Source of the DNA: Salegentibacter maritimus
GTDB taxonomy: Bacteria > Bacteroidota > Bacteroidia > Flavobacteriales > Flavobacteriaceae
NCBI RefSeq assembly: GCF_016236915.1
Contig: NZ_JAEHOK010000002.1
Coordinates: 282,130-346,129, forward strand
DNA: 64,000 nt
Reading direction: 5' to 3'
Below, one piece after another: positions 18,420-26,089 of this stretch. Position numbers and translations under genes: made by a program. A model generated the notes under the pieces. The model was not told the origin of the DNA and did no database searches. It was given only the letters and a program-made list of their open reading frames with translations. The stretch's first letter is position 1. Each line of letters opens with the position of its first letter.

Positions 18420-19562
18420 TTAGTCTCTTAAAATGCCTCTGGAAATTACAATTTTTTGAATTTCTGAGGTTCCCTCATAAATTTGGGTAATCTTCGCATC
18501 ACGCATTAAACGCTCTACGTGGTATTCTTTAACATAACCGTTGCCACCGTGAACCTGTACGGCTTCGGTAGTAACATCCATGGCGGTTTTTGAAGCGTAT
18601 ACTTTAGCCATAGCGCCAGAAAGATCGTAGTTTGCCCCCTGGTCTTTTTCCCAGGCAGCCTTCATTACCAGGTGTCTGGATGCTTCAATAGAAGTGTACA
18701 TATCGGCCAGTTTAAAAGCAATGGCCTGGTGGTTACAGATCTCAGTGCCAAAGGCTTTGCGTTGTTTAGAATAGTCTAAAGCTAGCTCGTATGCACCAGA
18801 AGCTATTCCTAAAGCCTGGGCTGCAATACCAATTCTTCCGCCAGAGAGTGTTTTCATAGCGAATTTAAATCCGAAACCATCTTCGCCAATTCTGTTTTCT
18901 TTAGGGACTTTCACATCATTAAAGTTTAATGAATGTGTATCGCTTCCGCGAATTCCCATTTTTTGTTCCTTAGGGCCAATTTCAAAGCCTTTAACTCCTT
19001 TTTCTACAATAAATGCATTGATACCTTTATGTTTTTTCTCACGATCGGTTTGTGCAATTACAATATAGTAGTCGGCAGAATTTCCGTTGGTAATCCAGTT
19101 TTTTGTTCCGTTTAATAGGTAATGGTCGCCTTTGTCTATTGCCGTAGTTCGTTGTGATGTGGCATCACTACCGGCTTCGGGTTCCGAAAGACAAAATGCA
19201 CCAAGTTTTTCTCCGGTGGTAAGTTTGGAAAGATATTTTTCCTTTTGTTCCTGACTTCCGTAAGTGTCAATGCCCCAGCAAACTAAAGAATTGTTTACCG
19301 ACATCACTACCGATGCAGAGGCGTCTATCTTTGAAATTTCTTCCATAGCAAGAATATAGGAAATGGTATCCATACCGCCGCCGCCAAATTCAGGAGAAGC
19401 CATCATGCCAAGAAAACCGAGTTCTCCCATTTTTTTTATTTGCTCTGAAGGGAATTCCTGCTTTTCGTCTCTTTCAATCACACCGGGCAATAATTCGTTT
19501 CTGGCAAAATCACGCGCCGCATCACGAATCATTATATGTTCTTCTGTAAGTTTGAAATCCAT
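18420..19562 (-). CDS. Acyl-CoA dehydrogenase
   Basis: A 380-residue FAD enzyme that oxidises acyl-CoA to the trans-2-enoyl-CoA, most like short-chain (butyryl-type) dehydrogenases. The first family signature GAFCLSEPEAGSDA is present, as is the second (QAFGTEICNHQAIAFKLADM region). The catalytic glutamate sits in QIYEGTSEIQ near the C-terminus. Length is standard for the soluble mitochondrial/bacterial type. It is a single-gene unit with its own terminator and a divergent neighbour (anmK). Chain-length preference is inferred from overall resemblance only. Confidence 0.93.
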   Translation of the reverse strand: MDFKLTEEHIMIRDAARDFARNELLPGVIERDEKQEFPSEQIKKMGELGFLGMMASPEFGGGGMDTISYILAMEEISKIDASASVVMSVNNSLVCWGIDTYGSQEQKEKYLSKLTTGEKLGAFCLSEPEAGSDATSQRTTAIDKGDHYLLNGTKNWITNGNSADYYIVIAQTDREKKHKGINAFIVEKGVKGFEIGPKEQKMGIRGSDTHSLNFNDVKVPKENRIGEDGFGFKFAMKTLSGGRIGIAAQALGIASGAYELALDYSKQRKAFGTEICNHQAIAFKLADMYTSIEASRHLVMKAAWEKDQGANYDLSGAMAKVYASKTAMDVTTEAVQVHGGNGYVKEYHVERLMRDAKITQIYEGTSEIQKIVISRGILRD

Positions 19563-19597
19563 ATTATTATTTTAATTTAGGAAAATCTAATTTTGGT

Positions 19598-19619
19598 CAT
19601 CAAAGATAAAGTTTTGATG
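19598..19619 (-). promoter_or_regulatory. Probable promoter of the acyl-CoA dehydrogenase gene with an inverted repeat
   Basis: Minus-strand TATCTTTG (19601-19608) matches TAnnTTTG, 38 bases before the dehydrogenase ATG. It lies within an inverted repeat CATCAAA-N8-TTTGATG (19598-19619), placed between the divergent dehydrogenase and anmK genes. A regulatory role for the dyad is inference. Confidence 0.5.
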
Positions 19620-19655
19620 TGTAATTTTCAATTTAGTTTAATAAATTTTACGAAT

Positions 19656-20720
19656 ATGAAAAAAGCAAATTACAGGGTTATTGGTGTTATGTCAGGAACA
19701 TCCCTAGATGGCATCGATTTGGTGTATATTAATTTTGATTATAAAAACTCCTGGAGTTATAAGATTTTAGAAGCTGAAACTATTCCTTACCCGTTAAATT
19801 GGCAGGAAACCTTAGCAGAAGCTATCGATTTCTCAAAAGAGCGCTTAGAGAGGCTAAATAAAAAATATACCAGTTATTTAGCTGAAATTATTTCACGTTT
19901 TATTGAGGCGCATCAAATAAAAGACGTCGATATAATTTGTAGTCATGGCCATACTATTAAACATGAGCCAGAAAATAATTATACCTTACAAATAGGGAAT
20001 TTACCCGAAATCGCTTATCTCACGGGACAAACTGTAATTTGCGATTTTAGAGTTCAGGATGTAGAACTTGGAGGGCAGGGAGCACCCCTTGTGCCTATTG
20101 GAGATCAATTGCTTTTTTCAGATTATAAGTATTGTGTGAATTTAGGCGGATTTGCGAATATTTCTACCGAAATAGGAGACAAACGAGTAGCTTACGATAT
20201 TTGTGCCGTAAACACTGTGTTGAATTTCTATTCCCAAAAATTAGGTAAAGAGTTTGATGAAGGTGGGAAATTGGCCGCTTCCGGTAATTTAAATAAAGAC
20301 TTGCTTCAGAAACTAAATGCCCTCTCATTTTATGAAGAGAAGCCTCCCAAGTCTTTGGGAATAGAATGGGTTAAATCTACCGTTTTTCCAATTTTGGAGA
20401 AATATAATGAGAATGTACCTGATATTCTTCACACTTACACCCTGCACATAGCCCAACAAATTGCAAAGACTTTAGATAATCAGCCTGATTCTAAGGTTTT
20501 AATGACCGGGGGAGGAACCTTTAATAATTTTCTTTTACGTCTATTGAAAGACGAGTCTAAGTGTCATTTTACAATCCCTTCGCAAGAAATTATTGATTAT
20601 AAAGAAGCTTTGATTTTTGGACTGCTCGGGGTTTTAAAACTTCGTGGCCAGGTAAATGTATTAAAATCGGTTACAGGTGCTAAAAAAGATCATTCTTCCG
20701 GAGTGATATATGAAATTTAA
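19656..20720 (+). CDS. anmK: Anhydro-N-acetylmuramic acid kinase
   Basis: A 354-residue sugar kinase of the ASKHA fold that phosphorylates and hydrolyses 1,6-anhydro-MurNAc to MurNAc-6-phosphate during recycling of cell-wall fragments. The phosphate-binding motif GVMSGTSLDGIDLVYI stands at the N-terminus, NLGGFANIS in the middle and MTGGGTFNN near the end, all in the family order. The ATG at 19656 is chosen because an upstream start would add a non-homologous leader that lies over the divergent promoter region. The catalytic aspartate of the ASKHA core is in DFR/DxGG-like segments but I did not place it exactly. Confidence 0.93.
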   Translation: MKKANYRVIGVMSGTSLDGIDLVYINFDYKNSWSYKILEAETIPYPLNWQETLAEAIDFSKERLERLNKKYTSYLAEIISRFIEAHQIKDVDIICSHGHTIKHEPENNYTLQIGNLPEIAYLTGQTVICDFRVQDVELGGQGAPLVPIGDQLLFSDYKYCVNLGGFANISTEIGDKRVAYDICAVNTVLNFYSQKLGKEFDEGGKLAASGNLNKDLLQKLNALSFYEEKPPKSLGIEWVKSTVFPILEKYNENVPDILHTYTLHIAQQIAKTLDNQPDSKVLMTGGGTFNNFLLRLLKDESKCHFTIPSQEIIDYKEALIFGLLGVLKLRGQVNVLKSVTGAKKDHSSGVIYEI

Positions 20721-20759
20721 TTTTTTTGATGAAAACTTAAAAATATATCACTTAGTTTA

Positions 20760-20767
20760 TATATTTG
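20760..20767 (+). promoter_or_regulatory. -7 element of the amino-acid dehydrogenase gene
   Basis: TATATTTG fits TAnnTTTG and ends 18 bases before the ATG at 20786. No well-spaced TTG at -33 is visible. Confidence 0.55.
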
Positions 20768-20785
20768 TGAAAAATTAGAGCGTAA

Positions 20786-22012
20786 ATGAAGGAATTATTA
20801 AAGCTATACGAAAATAAAGAGCCGGAAATAGTATTTAATTGGAAAGATTCTGAGACAGAAGCTGAAGGTTGGGCGGTAATTAATTCTTTGCGTGGTGGTG
20901 CAGCAGGTGGCGGAACAAGAATGCGTTTAGGGCTGGACCAAAATGAAGTGCTTTCGCTAGCTAAAACAATGGAGGTTAAATTTACCGTTTCAGGTCCTCC
21001 AATAGGAGGGGCTAAATCTGGTATAAATTTCGATCCTAAAGATCCGCGTAAAAAAGGTGTTCTGGAACGCTGGTATAAAGCAGTCTCCCCTTTGTTGAAG
21101 AGTTATTACGGTACGGGAGGCGATTTAAATGTAGATGAAATTAATGAAGTAATTCCTATTACCGAAGATTGCGGAGTATGGCATCCACAAGAAGGTGTTT
21201 TTAACGGGCACTTTAAACCTAGTGAGGCCGATAAAATTAATAGAATTGGCCAGTTGCGCCAGGGGGTAATTAAAGTGTTGGAAAACAATCACTTTTCCCC
21301 TGATGTAAGTCGTAAGTACACCGTTGCCGATATGATCACCGGATATGGAGTAGCAGAATCTGTAAAACATTATTATGAAATTTATGGGGGAGATTTGACG
21401 CAGAAAAGGGCGGTAGTTCAAGGCTTTGGAAATGTTGGGTCTGCCGCAGCCTATTATCTTGCTCAAATGGGCGTTAAAATAGTAGGGATAATAGATCGCG
21501 TTGGCGGTTTAATCAATGAAAACGGATTTACTTTTGAAGAAATTAAGGAGCTTTTTCTTAATAAAGAAGGGAATACCCTTAAACACGACAAGCTAATTCC
21601 TTTTGAAGAAATAAATGAAAAAATTTGGAAACTAGATGCCGAAATCTTCGCGCCCTGTGCGGCTTCTCGCTTAATCACCCAAGAGCAAATTAACAGTTTG
21701 ATAGAGAGAAAACTGGAGGTGGTTACCAGTGGTGCTAATGTGCCTTTTGCCGATAAGGAAATTTTCTTTGGCTCTATTATGGAATCTACTGATGAAAAAG
21801 TTAGCCTTATTCCAGATTTTATTGCAAACTGCGGGATGGCGAGAGTTTTTGCTTATTTTATGGAAAGAAGAGTACAAATGACCGATGAGTCTATTTTTAA
21901 TGACACTTCTATGACCATTAAAAATGCTATTCAAAATACTTACGATAATAATAGTGGAAAAACCAATATCAGCAAAACAGCTTTTGAAGTAGCGCTGAAG
22001 CAATTGGTATAA
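20786..22012 (+). CDS. Glu/Leu/Phe/Val dehydrogenase
   Basis: A 408-residue NAD(P)-dependent amino-acid dehydrogenase. The substrate-binding glycine-rich GGAAGGGTRMR and the catalytic-lysine motif GPPIGGAKSGINFDP lie in the N-terminal half, and the Rossmann motif GFGNVGSAAAYYLAQMG (about residues 213-229) in the second. The enzyme deaminates an amino acid to its 2-oxo acid, or the reverse. Which amino acid is preferred cannot be decided from motifs alone; the short N-terminus and GTGGDLNVDE segment fit the broader Glu/Leu group. Monocistronic: own promoter and a strong terminator at 22058. Confidence 0.9.
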   Translation: MKELLKLYENKEPEIVFNWKDSETEAEGWAVINSLRGGAAGGGTRMRLGLDQNEVLSLAKTMEVKFTVSGPPIGGAKSGINFDPKDPRKKGVLERWYKAVSPLLKSYYGTGGDLNVDEINEVIPITEDCGVWHPQEGVFNGHFKPSEADKINRIGQLRQGVIKVLENNHFSPDVSRKYTVADMITGYGVAESVKHYYEIYGGDLTQKRAVVQGFGNVGSAAAYYLAQMGVKIVGIIDRVGGLINENGFTFEEIKELFLNKEGNTLKHDKLIPFEEINEKIWKLDAEIFAPCAASRLITQEQINSLIERKLEVVTSGANVPFADKEIFFGSIMESTDEKVSLIPDFIANCGMARVFAYFMERRVQMTDESIFNDTSMTIKNAIQNTYDNNSGKTNISKTAFEVALKQLV

Positions 22013-22057
22013 ATTTTTGATTAATCTTGTAATTTTAGTTGATTGAGATTATTTCTG

Positions 22058-22087
22058 AAAATCCCGCTTTCGAGCGGGATTTTTTTA
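22058..22087 (+). terminator. Terminator after the amino-acid dehydrogenase gene
   Basis: Perfect stem ATCCCGCT-TTCG-AGCGGGAT with a tetraloop, followed by a run of seven T, 48 bases after the stop. Confidence 0.9.
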
Positions 22088-22152
22088 TGAGTAAACTTTA
22101 ATGAATTTCGTTCCTGGAAAAAATAAAAAATTCCCAATTAAGATAAACCAGT

Positions 22153-22181
22153 TTGCCCTGCTAATTATTTTACTAAATTTG
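22153..22181 (+). promoter_or_regulatory. Promoter of the exbB-exbD-tonB-folC operon
   Basis: TTG (22153-22155), an 18-base spacer and TAAATTTG (22174-22181) reproduce the Bacteroidota promoter layout (TTG-N~19-TAnnTTTG), 54 bases before exbB. Confidence 0.75.
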
Positions 22182-22235
22182 GTTCACAATTAAATCTGGT
22201 TTATCACGTTACATTAAAAAACCCAATAGAAACCT

Positions 22236-22937
22236 ATGCTATACTTTTTTCAGCAGGACGGCGTTGCCGAAGCCGCCCAGGAGGCAGAGCCGGTAGTAGA
22301 AGAAAAAACCCTGTCTTTATTCGATTTAATGCTTAGTGGAGGCCTTGGAGGCCAAATTATCATTATTATACTTTTTATTCTGTTGTTTGCGGCAGTTTAT
22401 ATTTATTTTGAAAGGCTTTTCGCAATAAAATCGGCCAGCCAGGTAGATAAAAACTTTATGCTTCAAATTAAAGACAATGTATTAAACGGAAATATAGAAT
22501 CGGCTAAAATGCGATGTGCACAAAGTGATTCTCCTGTAGCCAGATTAACTGAAAAAGGAATTTCCCGAATTGGAAGTCCTTTAGAAGATATTAATACTGC
22601 TATAGAAAATGCGGGTCGCTTAGAAGTTTATAAGTTAGAAAAAAACGTGAGCATTTTGGCAACTATTGCAGGTGCTGCACCCATGATTGGTTTCCTGGGT
22701 ACGGTAATAGGTATGGTAATTGCTTTCCATGAATTGGCAACCAGTAGTGGGCAAGCTCAAATGGGGGCACTTGCAGAAGGTATTTATACCGCGATGACCA
22801 CCACTGTTGCCGGACTTATTGTTGGTATTATTGCTTATATTGGATATAATCACTTAGTAGTAAAAACCGATAAAGTAGTACATCAAATGGAAGCTACTGC
22901 GGTAGATTTCCTTGACCTGTTAAACGAGCCCGCTTAA
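22236..22937 (+). CDS. exbB: MotA/TolQ/ExbB proton channel protein
   Basis: A 233-residue inner-membrane subunit of the ExbB-ExbD proton channel that powers TonB. It has an N-terminal membrane segment (IIIIILFILLFAAVYIYF), a cytoplasmic helical region, then the conserved ISILATIAGAAPMIGFLGTVIGMVIAF and MTTTVAGLIVGIIAYIGYN pair of membrane helices with the small-residue and threonine pattern that lines the pore. First gene of the ExbB-ExbD-TonB-FolC run, one base before exbD. A second, interrupted ExbD-like gene occurs near 40.7 kb. Confidence 0.93.
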   Translation: MLYFFQQDGVAEAAQEAEPVVEEKTLSLFDLMLSGGLGGQIIIIILFILLFAAVYIYFERLFAIKSASQVDKNFMLQIKDNVLNGNIESAKMRCAQSDSPVARLTEKGISRIGSPLEDINTAIENAGRLEVYKLEKNVSILATIAGAAPMIGFLGTVIGMVIAFHELATSSGQAQMGALAEGIYTAMTTTVAGLIVGIIAYIGYNHLVVKTDKVVHQMEATAVDFLDLLNEPA

Positions 22938-22938
22938 T

Positions 22939-23331
22939 ATGAATTTAAGAGGAAGAAATAAAGTAAGCCCCGAGTTCAGTATGAGCTCAATGACAGATAT
23001 TGTATTCCTGTTATTGATCTTTTTTATGCTCACCTCGCCGGTAATTACTCCAGAAGCTTTAGATCTTATACTTCCAAAGGCAAAAGGAAAAACTACCAGC
23101 GTTCAAAATGTATCGGTTAGTATTACAAAAGATCTGCAGTTTTATGTAGACGACCAACGTGTAACGCAGTCTTCTTTAGAAAGTACGCTAAAAACAAAGC
23201 TGTCTGGTGAAGAGAAACCCACTATTATCTTAAGGGCAGAAGAAGGAGTGCCTATAGAAAAGGCAGTGAATGTGATGGATATTGCAAATAGAAATAGTTA
23301 TAAAATCGTTTTAGCGGTTAAACCCGAATAA
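22939..23331 (+). CDS. exbD: Biopolymer transport protein ExbD
   Basis: A 130-residue single-span protein, partner of ExbB. The key aspartate lies at the start of the membrane helix in SSMTDIVFLLLIFFML (about residues 16-31). The periplasmic domain follows with the VSITKDLQFYVDDQRV and IILRAEEGVPIEKAVNVMDIA pattern of the family. It is one base downstream of exbB and eight bases upstream of the tonB-like gene. Complete and normal in length. Confidence 0.93.
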   Translation: MNLRGRNKVSPEFSMSSMTDIVFLLLIFFMLTSPVITPEALDLILPKAKGKTTSVQNVSVSITKDLQFYVDDQRVTQSSLESTLKTKLSGEEKPTIILRAEEGVPIEKAVNVMDIANRNSYKIVLAVKPE

Positions 23332-23339
23332 GCCTAATT

Positions 23340-24158
23340 ATGTTAGATACCAAACACGAAAAAAAATCTTTTACCATCACGGTTATCTTACACGTGTTGC
23401 TAATTGCATTGTTATTTCTGTTAGGATTTAAATATTTAGACCCGCCGCCAGAGAGCGGTATTGCCATCAATTTTGGGACATCAGAAGTTGGCTCTGGAAA
23501 TGAGCAGCCTACCGAGCCGGTAAAATCGGCACCTCAGCAAACTACAGTTCCCGAAACGCAAACCCAACCTGAGCCGGTTATTGAAGAGGAAGTGGTAACC
23601 CAACAAACAGAAGAGGCACCGGTTATTGAAGAAAAGAAAGAGCCAAAACCGGTAGAAAAAAAGGAACCCGAAAAACCCAAAGAAGAACCACCGGCCAAAA
23701 AGCCTGAACCCAAACCCGATAAATCCACTACCGATGCCATGAGTAGTATTTTAAATGGTCCGGAAAGATCAGGCACCGAAAGTGGAGGGGAAGGAAACGA
23801 TAGTCAGGCTGGTGATAAGGGAGACCCTAATGGAGACCCTAACGCTAGTTCTTATTATGGAAGCGGCTCTGGCCTGGATGGAGATGGAAACTACCGTTTG
23901 GGAGGTAGAAGGGCCTTGAATAAAGAAAAATTTGTTCAGGATTGTAACGAGTCCGGAATTGTGGTGGTTCGTATAGAAGTTAACCAGAATGGACAGGTAA
24001 TTAATGCTACGCCCGGTGTAAAGGGAACTACCAACAGTGCGTCTTGTTTAACCGATCCCGCAAGAAGGGCTGCGATGGCCACGCGTTTTAATAGCGATAG
24101 TAACGCACCCTCTCGCCAGGTAGGGACTATTATTTATAACTTTAAACTTTCTGAATAA
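23340..24158 (+). CDS. TonB-like energy transducer
   Basis: A 272-residue periplasm-spanning protein. It has an N-terminal membrane anchor (FTITVILHVLLIALLFLLGF), a Pro/Glu/Lys-rich extended region (~55-125, many PEP, KPE and EKP units), a Gly/Ser/Asp-rich linker, and a compact C-terminal domain with GIVVVRIEVNQNGQVINATPG and a cysteine, as in Bacteroidota TonB-type proteins. It should couple ExbB-ExbD to outer-membrane receptors. The receptor set served is not visible here. The stop codon TAA is directly followed by the folC GTG start. Confidence 0.88.
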   Translation: MLDTKHEKKSFTITVILHVLLIALLFLLGFKYLDPPPESGIAINFGTSEVGSGNEQPTEPVKSAPQQTTVPETQTQPEPVIEEEVVTQQTEEAPVIEEKKEPKPVEKKEPEKPKEEPPAKKPEPKPDKSTTDAMSSILNGPERSGTESGGEGNDSQAGDKGDPNGDPNASSYYGSGSGLDGDGNYRLGGRRALNKEKFVQDCNESGIVVVRIEVNQNGQVINATPGVKGTTNSASCLTDPARRAAMATRFNSDSNAPSRQVGTIIYNFKLSE

Positions 24159-25379
24159 GTGGATGCATATACAAAAACTGTTGAATGGATGTTTCAACAG
24201 TTGCCTATGTTTCAACGAGTAGGAGCGCAGGCTTTTAAAAAAGATCTTTCCCGTACCATTAAACTAGATGAATATCTGGGGAATCCGCATAAGAATTTTA
24301 AATCGGTTCATATTGCCGGTACCAACGGTAAAGGTTCTACAAGCCATATGTTGGCCTCTATTTTACAAGAAGCCGGTTATAAAGTAGGTTTATATACTTC
24401 TCCGCATCTAAAAGATTTTCGGGAACGAATTAAAGTGAACGGAAAATTTATTCCAAAGAAAAATGTAGTTGGATTTATTGAGGAGCATAGGGATTTTTTG
24501 ACTGAAAATAATCTTTCTTTCTTCGAAATGACCGTAGGAATGGCCTTCGATTATTTTTCGAAGACGAAAGTAGATATTGCTATAATTGAAGTAGGCTTGG
24601 GTGGTAGGCTCGATTCTACCAATATTATTACGCCAGAGGTGTCGGTAATTACCAATATAGGCTTAGACCATACCGCTTTTCTAGGAGATACTATTCCAGA
24701 AATAGCTAGTGAAAAAGCCGGGATAATAAAAGATAATGTACCCGTAATTATTGGAGAAACCCAAAAAGAAACTACCAGGGTTTTTAAAGAAGAGGCACTA
24801 AAACATAAGTCAGAAATATATTTTGCCCAAGATCTAAAACTGGAAAATTATGATACAGATCTTAAGGGAGGGTATCAGAACAAAAATATGAAGACGGCAG
24901 TTGCCGCTATAAAAGCTTTAAGGGAAAAGGGCTGGGAAATCCCGGAAGAATGTCTTAAAAACGGACTTAATAGTGTAAAGTTGCATACATCGCTTCAGGG
25001 ACGCTGGGATATTTTACGGGAAAAGCCAAGGGTGATTTGTGATACGGCTCATAATGCAGAAGGCCTTAGTTTGGTTTTTAAGCAGCTTAAGAATGAGAAA
25101 TTTCAACATCTACATATTGTTTTAGGAGTGGTGAATGATAAAGATTTAGAAAAAATCCTGCCATTGTTTCCGAAAGCCGCACTTTACTATTTTTCTAAAC
25201 CGGCAGTTCCCCGTGGATTAGATGCTGAGATTTTGCAACAAAAAGCCGCTGATTTTGGCCTTGAAGGAAGTTTATTTGGTTCTATTTCAGAAGCCTATGA
25301 TGCTGCCCTGGATGCTGCCCTGGATCAGGATTTGGTGTTTATAGGTGGAAGCACGTTTAGTGTTGCCGAAATAATTTAA
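24159..25379 (+). CDS. folC: Bifunctional folylpolyglutamate/dihydrofolate synthase
   Basis: A 406-residue Mur-ligase-fold enzyme that adds glutamate to dihydropteroate or tetrahydrofolate with ATP. The P-loop is AGTNGKGSTSHML (about residues 52-64), followed by the GLYTSPHLKDFRERI motif and the IEVGLGGRLDSTN motif. The C-terminal domain has RPR/CDTAHNAEG. Translation probably starts at the GTG directly abutting the tonB stop, which implies coupling; ATG codons further in are possible starts but would lose conserved N-terminal residues. Last gene of the operon. Confidence 0.93.
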   Translation: MDAYTKTVEWMFQQLPMFQRVGAQAFKKDLSRTIKLDEYLGNPHKNFKSVHIAGTNGKGSTSHMLASILQEAGYKVGLYTSPHLKDFRERIKVNGKFIPKKNVVGFIEEHRDFLTENNLSFFEMTVGMAFDYFSKTKVDIAIIEVGLGGRLDSTNIITPEVSVITNIGLDHTAFLGDTIPEIASEKAGIIKDNVPVIIGETQKETTRVFKEEALKHKSEIYFAQDLKLENYDTDLKGGYQNKNMKTAVAAIKALREKGWEIPEECLKNGLNSVKLHTSLQGRWDILREKPRVICDTAHNAEGLSLVFKQLKNEKFQHLHIVLGVVNDKDLEKILPLFPKAALYYFSKPAVPRGLDAEILQQKAADFGLEGSLFGSISEAYDAALDAALDQDLVFIGGSTFSVAEII

Positions 25380-25396
25380 TTTTTTTGAAATTTTTC

Positions 25397-25427
25397 TTGG
25401 TGTAGATTAAAAACTAGTCTATATTTG
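25397..25427 (+). promoter_or_regulatory. Promoter of the tRNA-Val pair
   Basis: TTG (25397-25399), a 20-base spacer and TATATTTG (25420-25427) lie 18 bases before the first tRNA gene; fits the Bacteroidota promoter layout. Confidence 0.7.
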
Positions 25428-25445
25428 CATCCGCATTCAAGAATA

Positions 25446-25520
25446 GGGCGCGTAGCTCAGTTGGTTCAGAGCACTTGGTTTACACCCAAGGGGTCAGGGG
25501 TTCGAATCCCTTCGCGCCCA
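25446..25520 (+). tRNA. tRNA-Val (TAC anticodon), copy 1
   Basis: A full cloverleaf: acceptor stem GGGCGCG/CGCGCCC, D-arm GCTC...GAGC, anticodon arm CTTGG-TTTACAC-CCAAG with anticodon TAC, T-arm AGGGG-TTCGAAT-CCCTT, discriminator A. The CCA is not encoded. It reads valine codon GTA. An identical copy lies 93 bases downstream. Confidence 0.97.
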
Positions 25521-25613
25521 CAGAATATAAAAGGCTTCTAAAAAATGAAGTCTTTTTTTAGCTTAGTGAAATTTTTAGTTTTTTAAAGAAAGCTAATTTT
25601 ATTGAAAATTTTA

Positions 25614-25688
25614 GGGCGCGTAGCTCAGTTGGTTCAGAGCACTTGGTTTACACCCAAGGGGTCAGGGGTTCGAATCCCTTCGCGCCCA
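25614..25688 (+). tRNA. tRNA-Val (TAC anticodon), copy 2
   Basis: Base-for-base the same 75-nt tRNA as copy 1, same anticodon TAC. The spacer between the two is unrelated AT-rich sequence. No promoter of its own is clear, so the two are probably one transcript. Confidence 0.97.
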
Positions 25689-25698
25689 CTTTTATTCC

Positions 25699-25733
25699 CA
25701 AATCCCAAAGTTTACCTACTTTAGGGATTTTTT
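25699..25733 (+). terminator. Terminator of the tRNA-Val pair
   Basis: AAATCCC-AAAG and CTTT-AGGGATTT form a stem with a short loop followed by a T-run, directly before the ATG of the GIY-YIG gene at 25734. Confidence 0.7.
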
Positions 25734-25991
25734 ATGTCGAAATTTTACATTTATATACTTTTTTCTGAATCACTTAATGGATATTATATTAGTTCCACCC
25801 AAAGCATTGATAACAGGCTGAAGAAACATTTGCAGAGCAATAAAGGTTTTACATCGAAGGCTAAAGATTGGTTACTAGTTTATTCTGAAACATTCGAAAC
25901 CAGAACAGGAGCAGTTCGCAGAGAGCGACAAATTAAGAAATGGAAAAGCAGAAGAAGAGGTTGTCTGAAATGTCTAGCTTCGTCAAGCTGA
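25734..25991 (+). CDS. GIY-YIG nuclease-like protein with repeat-derived C-terminus
   Basis: An 85-residue single-domain member of the GIY-YIG superfamily (UPF0213-like). The first motif reads FYIYILFSESLNGYYIS, followed by IDNRLKKHL and the arginine-rich helix RTGAVRRERQIKKWKSR that normally lies near the end. The GIY motif is weak (GYYIS instead of YxG), so activity is uncertain. From about codon 75 the frame runs into the left arm of a repeat/terminator (25955 onward) and uses a TGA inside it, so the last residues (RGCLKCLASSS) are repeat-derived. It follows the tRNA terminator with no spacer. Confidence 0.78.
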   Translation: MSKFYIYILFSESLNGYYISSTQSIDNRLKKHLQSNKGFTSKAKDWLLVYSETFETRTGAVRRERQIKKWKSRRRGCLKCLASSS

Positions 25992-26087
25992 ACTCGTTTC
26001 AGCTTCTAAGATGTTTTGATTATCAATATTTTAGATGCTGAAATAAATTCAGGATGACGATTTTAATAACTTTTCAGACAACCTCTT
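25955..26087. repeat. Terminator-like hairpin with a nested BIME-like palindromic repeat (copy B)
   Basis: Outer arms AAGAGGTTGTCTGAAA (25955-25970) and the exact complement (26072-26087) enclose an inverted repeat running from CGTCAAGCTGAAC (25981) to TTCAGGATGACG (26059). Each half is itself a hairpin (AAGCTGAA...TTCAGCTT). It lies between the convergent GIY-YIG and monooxygenase genes and encodes the last residues of the former. Confidence 0.88.
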
Positions 26088-26089
26088 TG

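Noticed and set aside
25446..25688. Two identical blocks ~168 bases apart, considered as a repeat or CRISPR-like array
   Set aside because: They fold as complete tRNA-Val genes; only two copies and unlike a CRISPR repeat.
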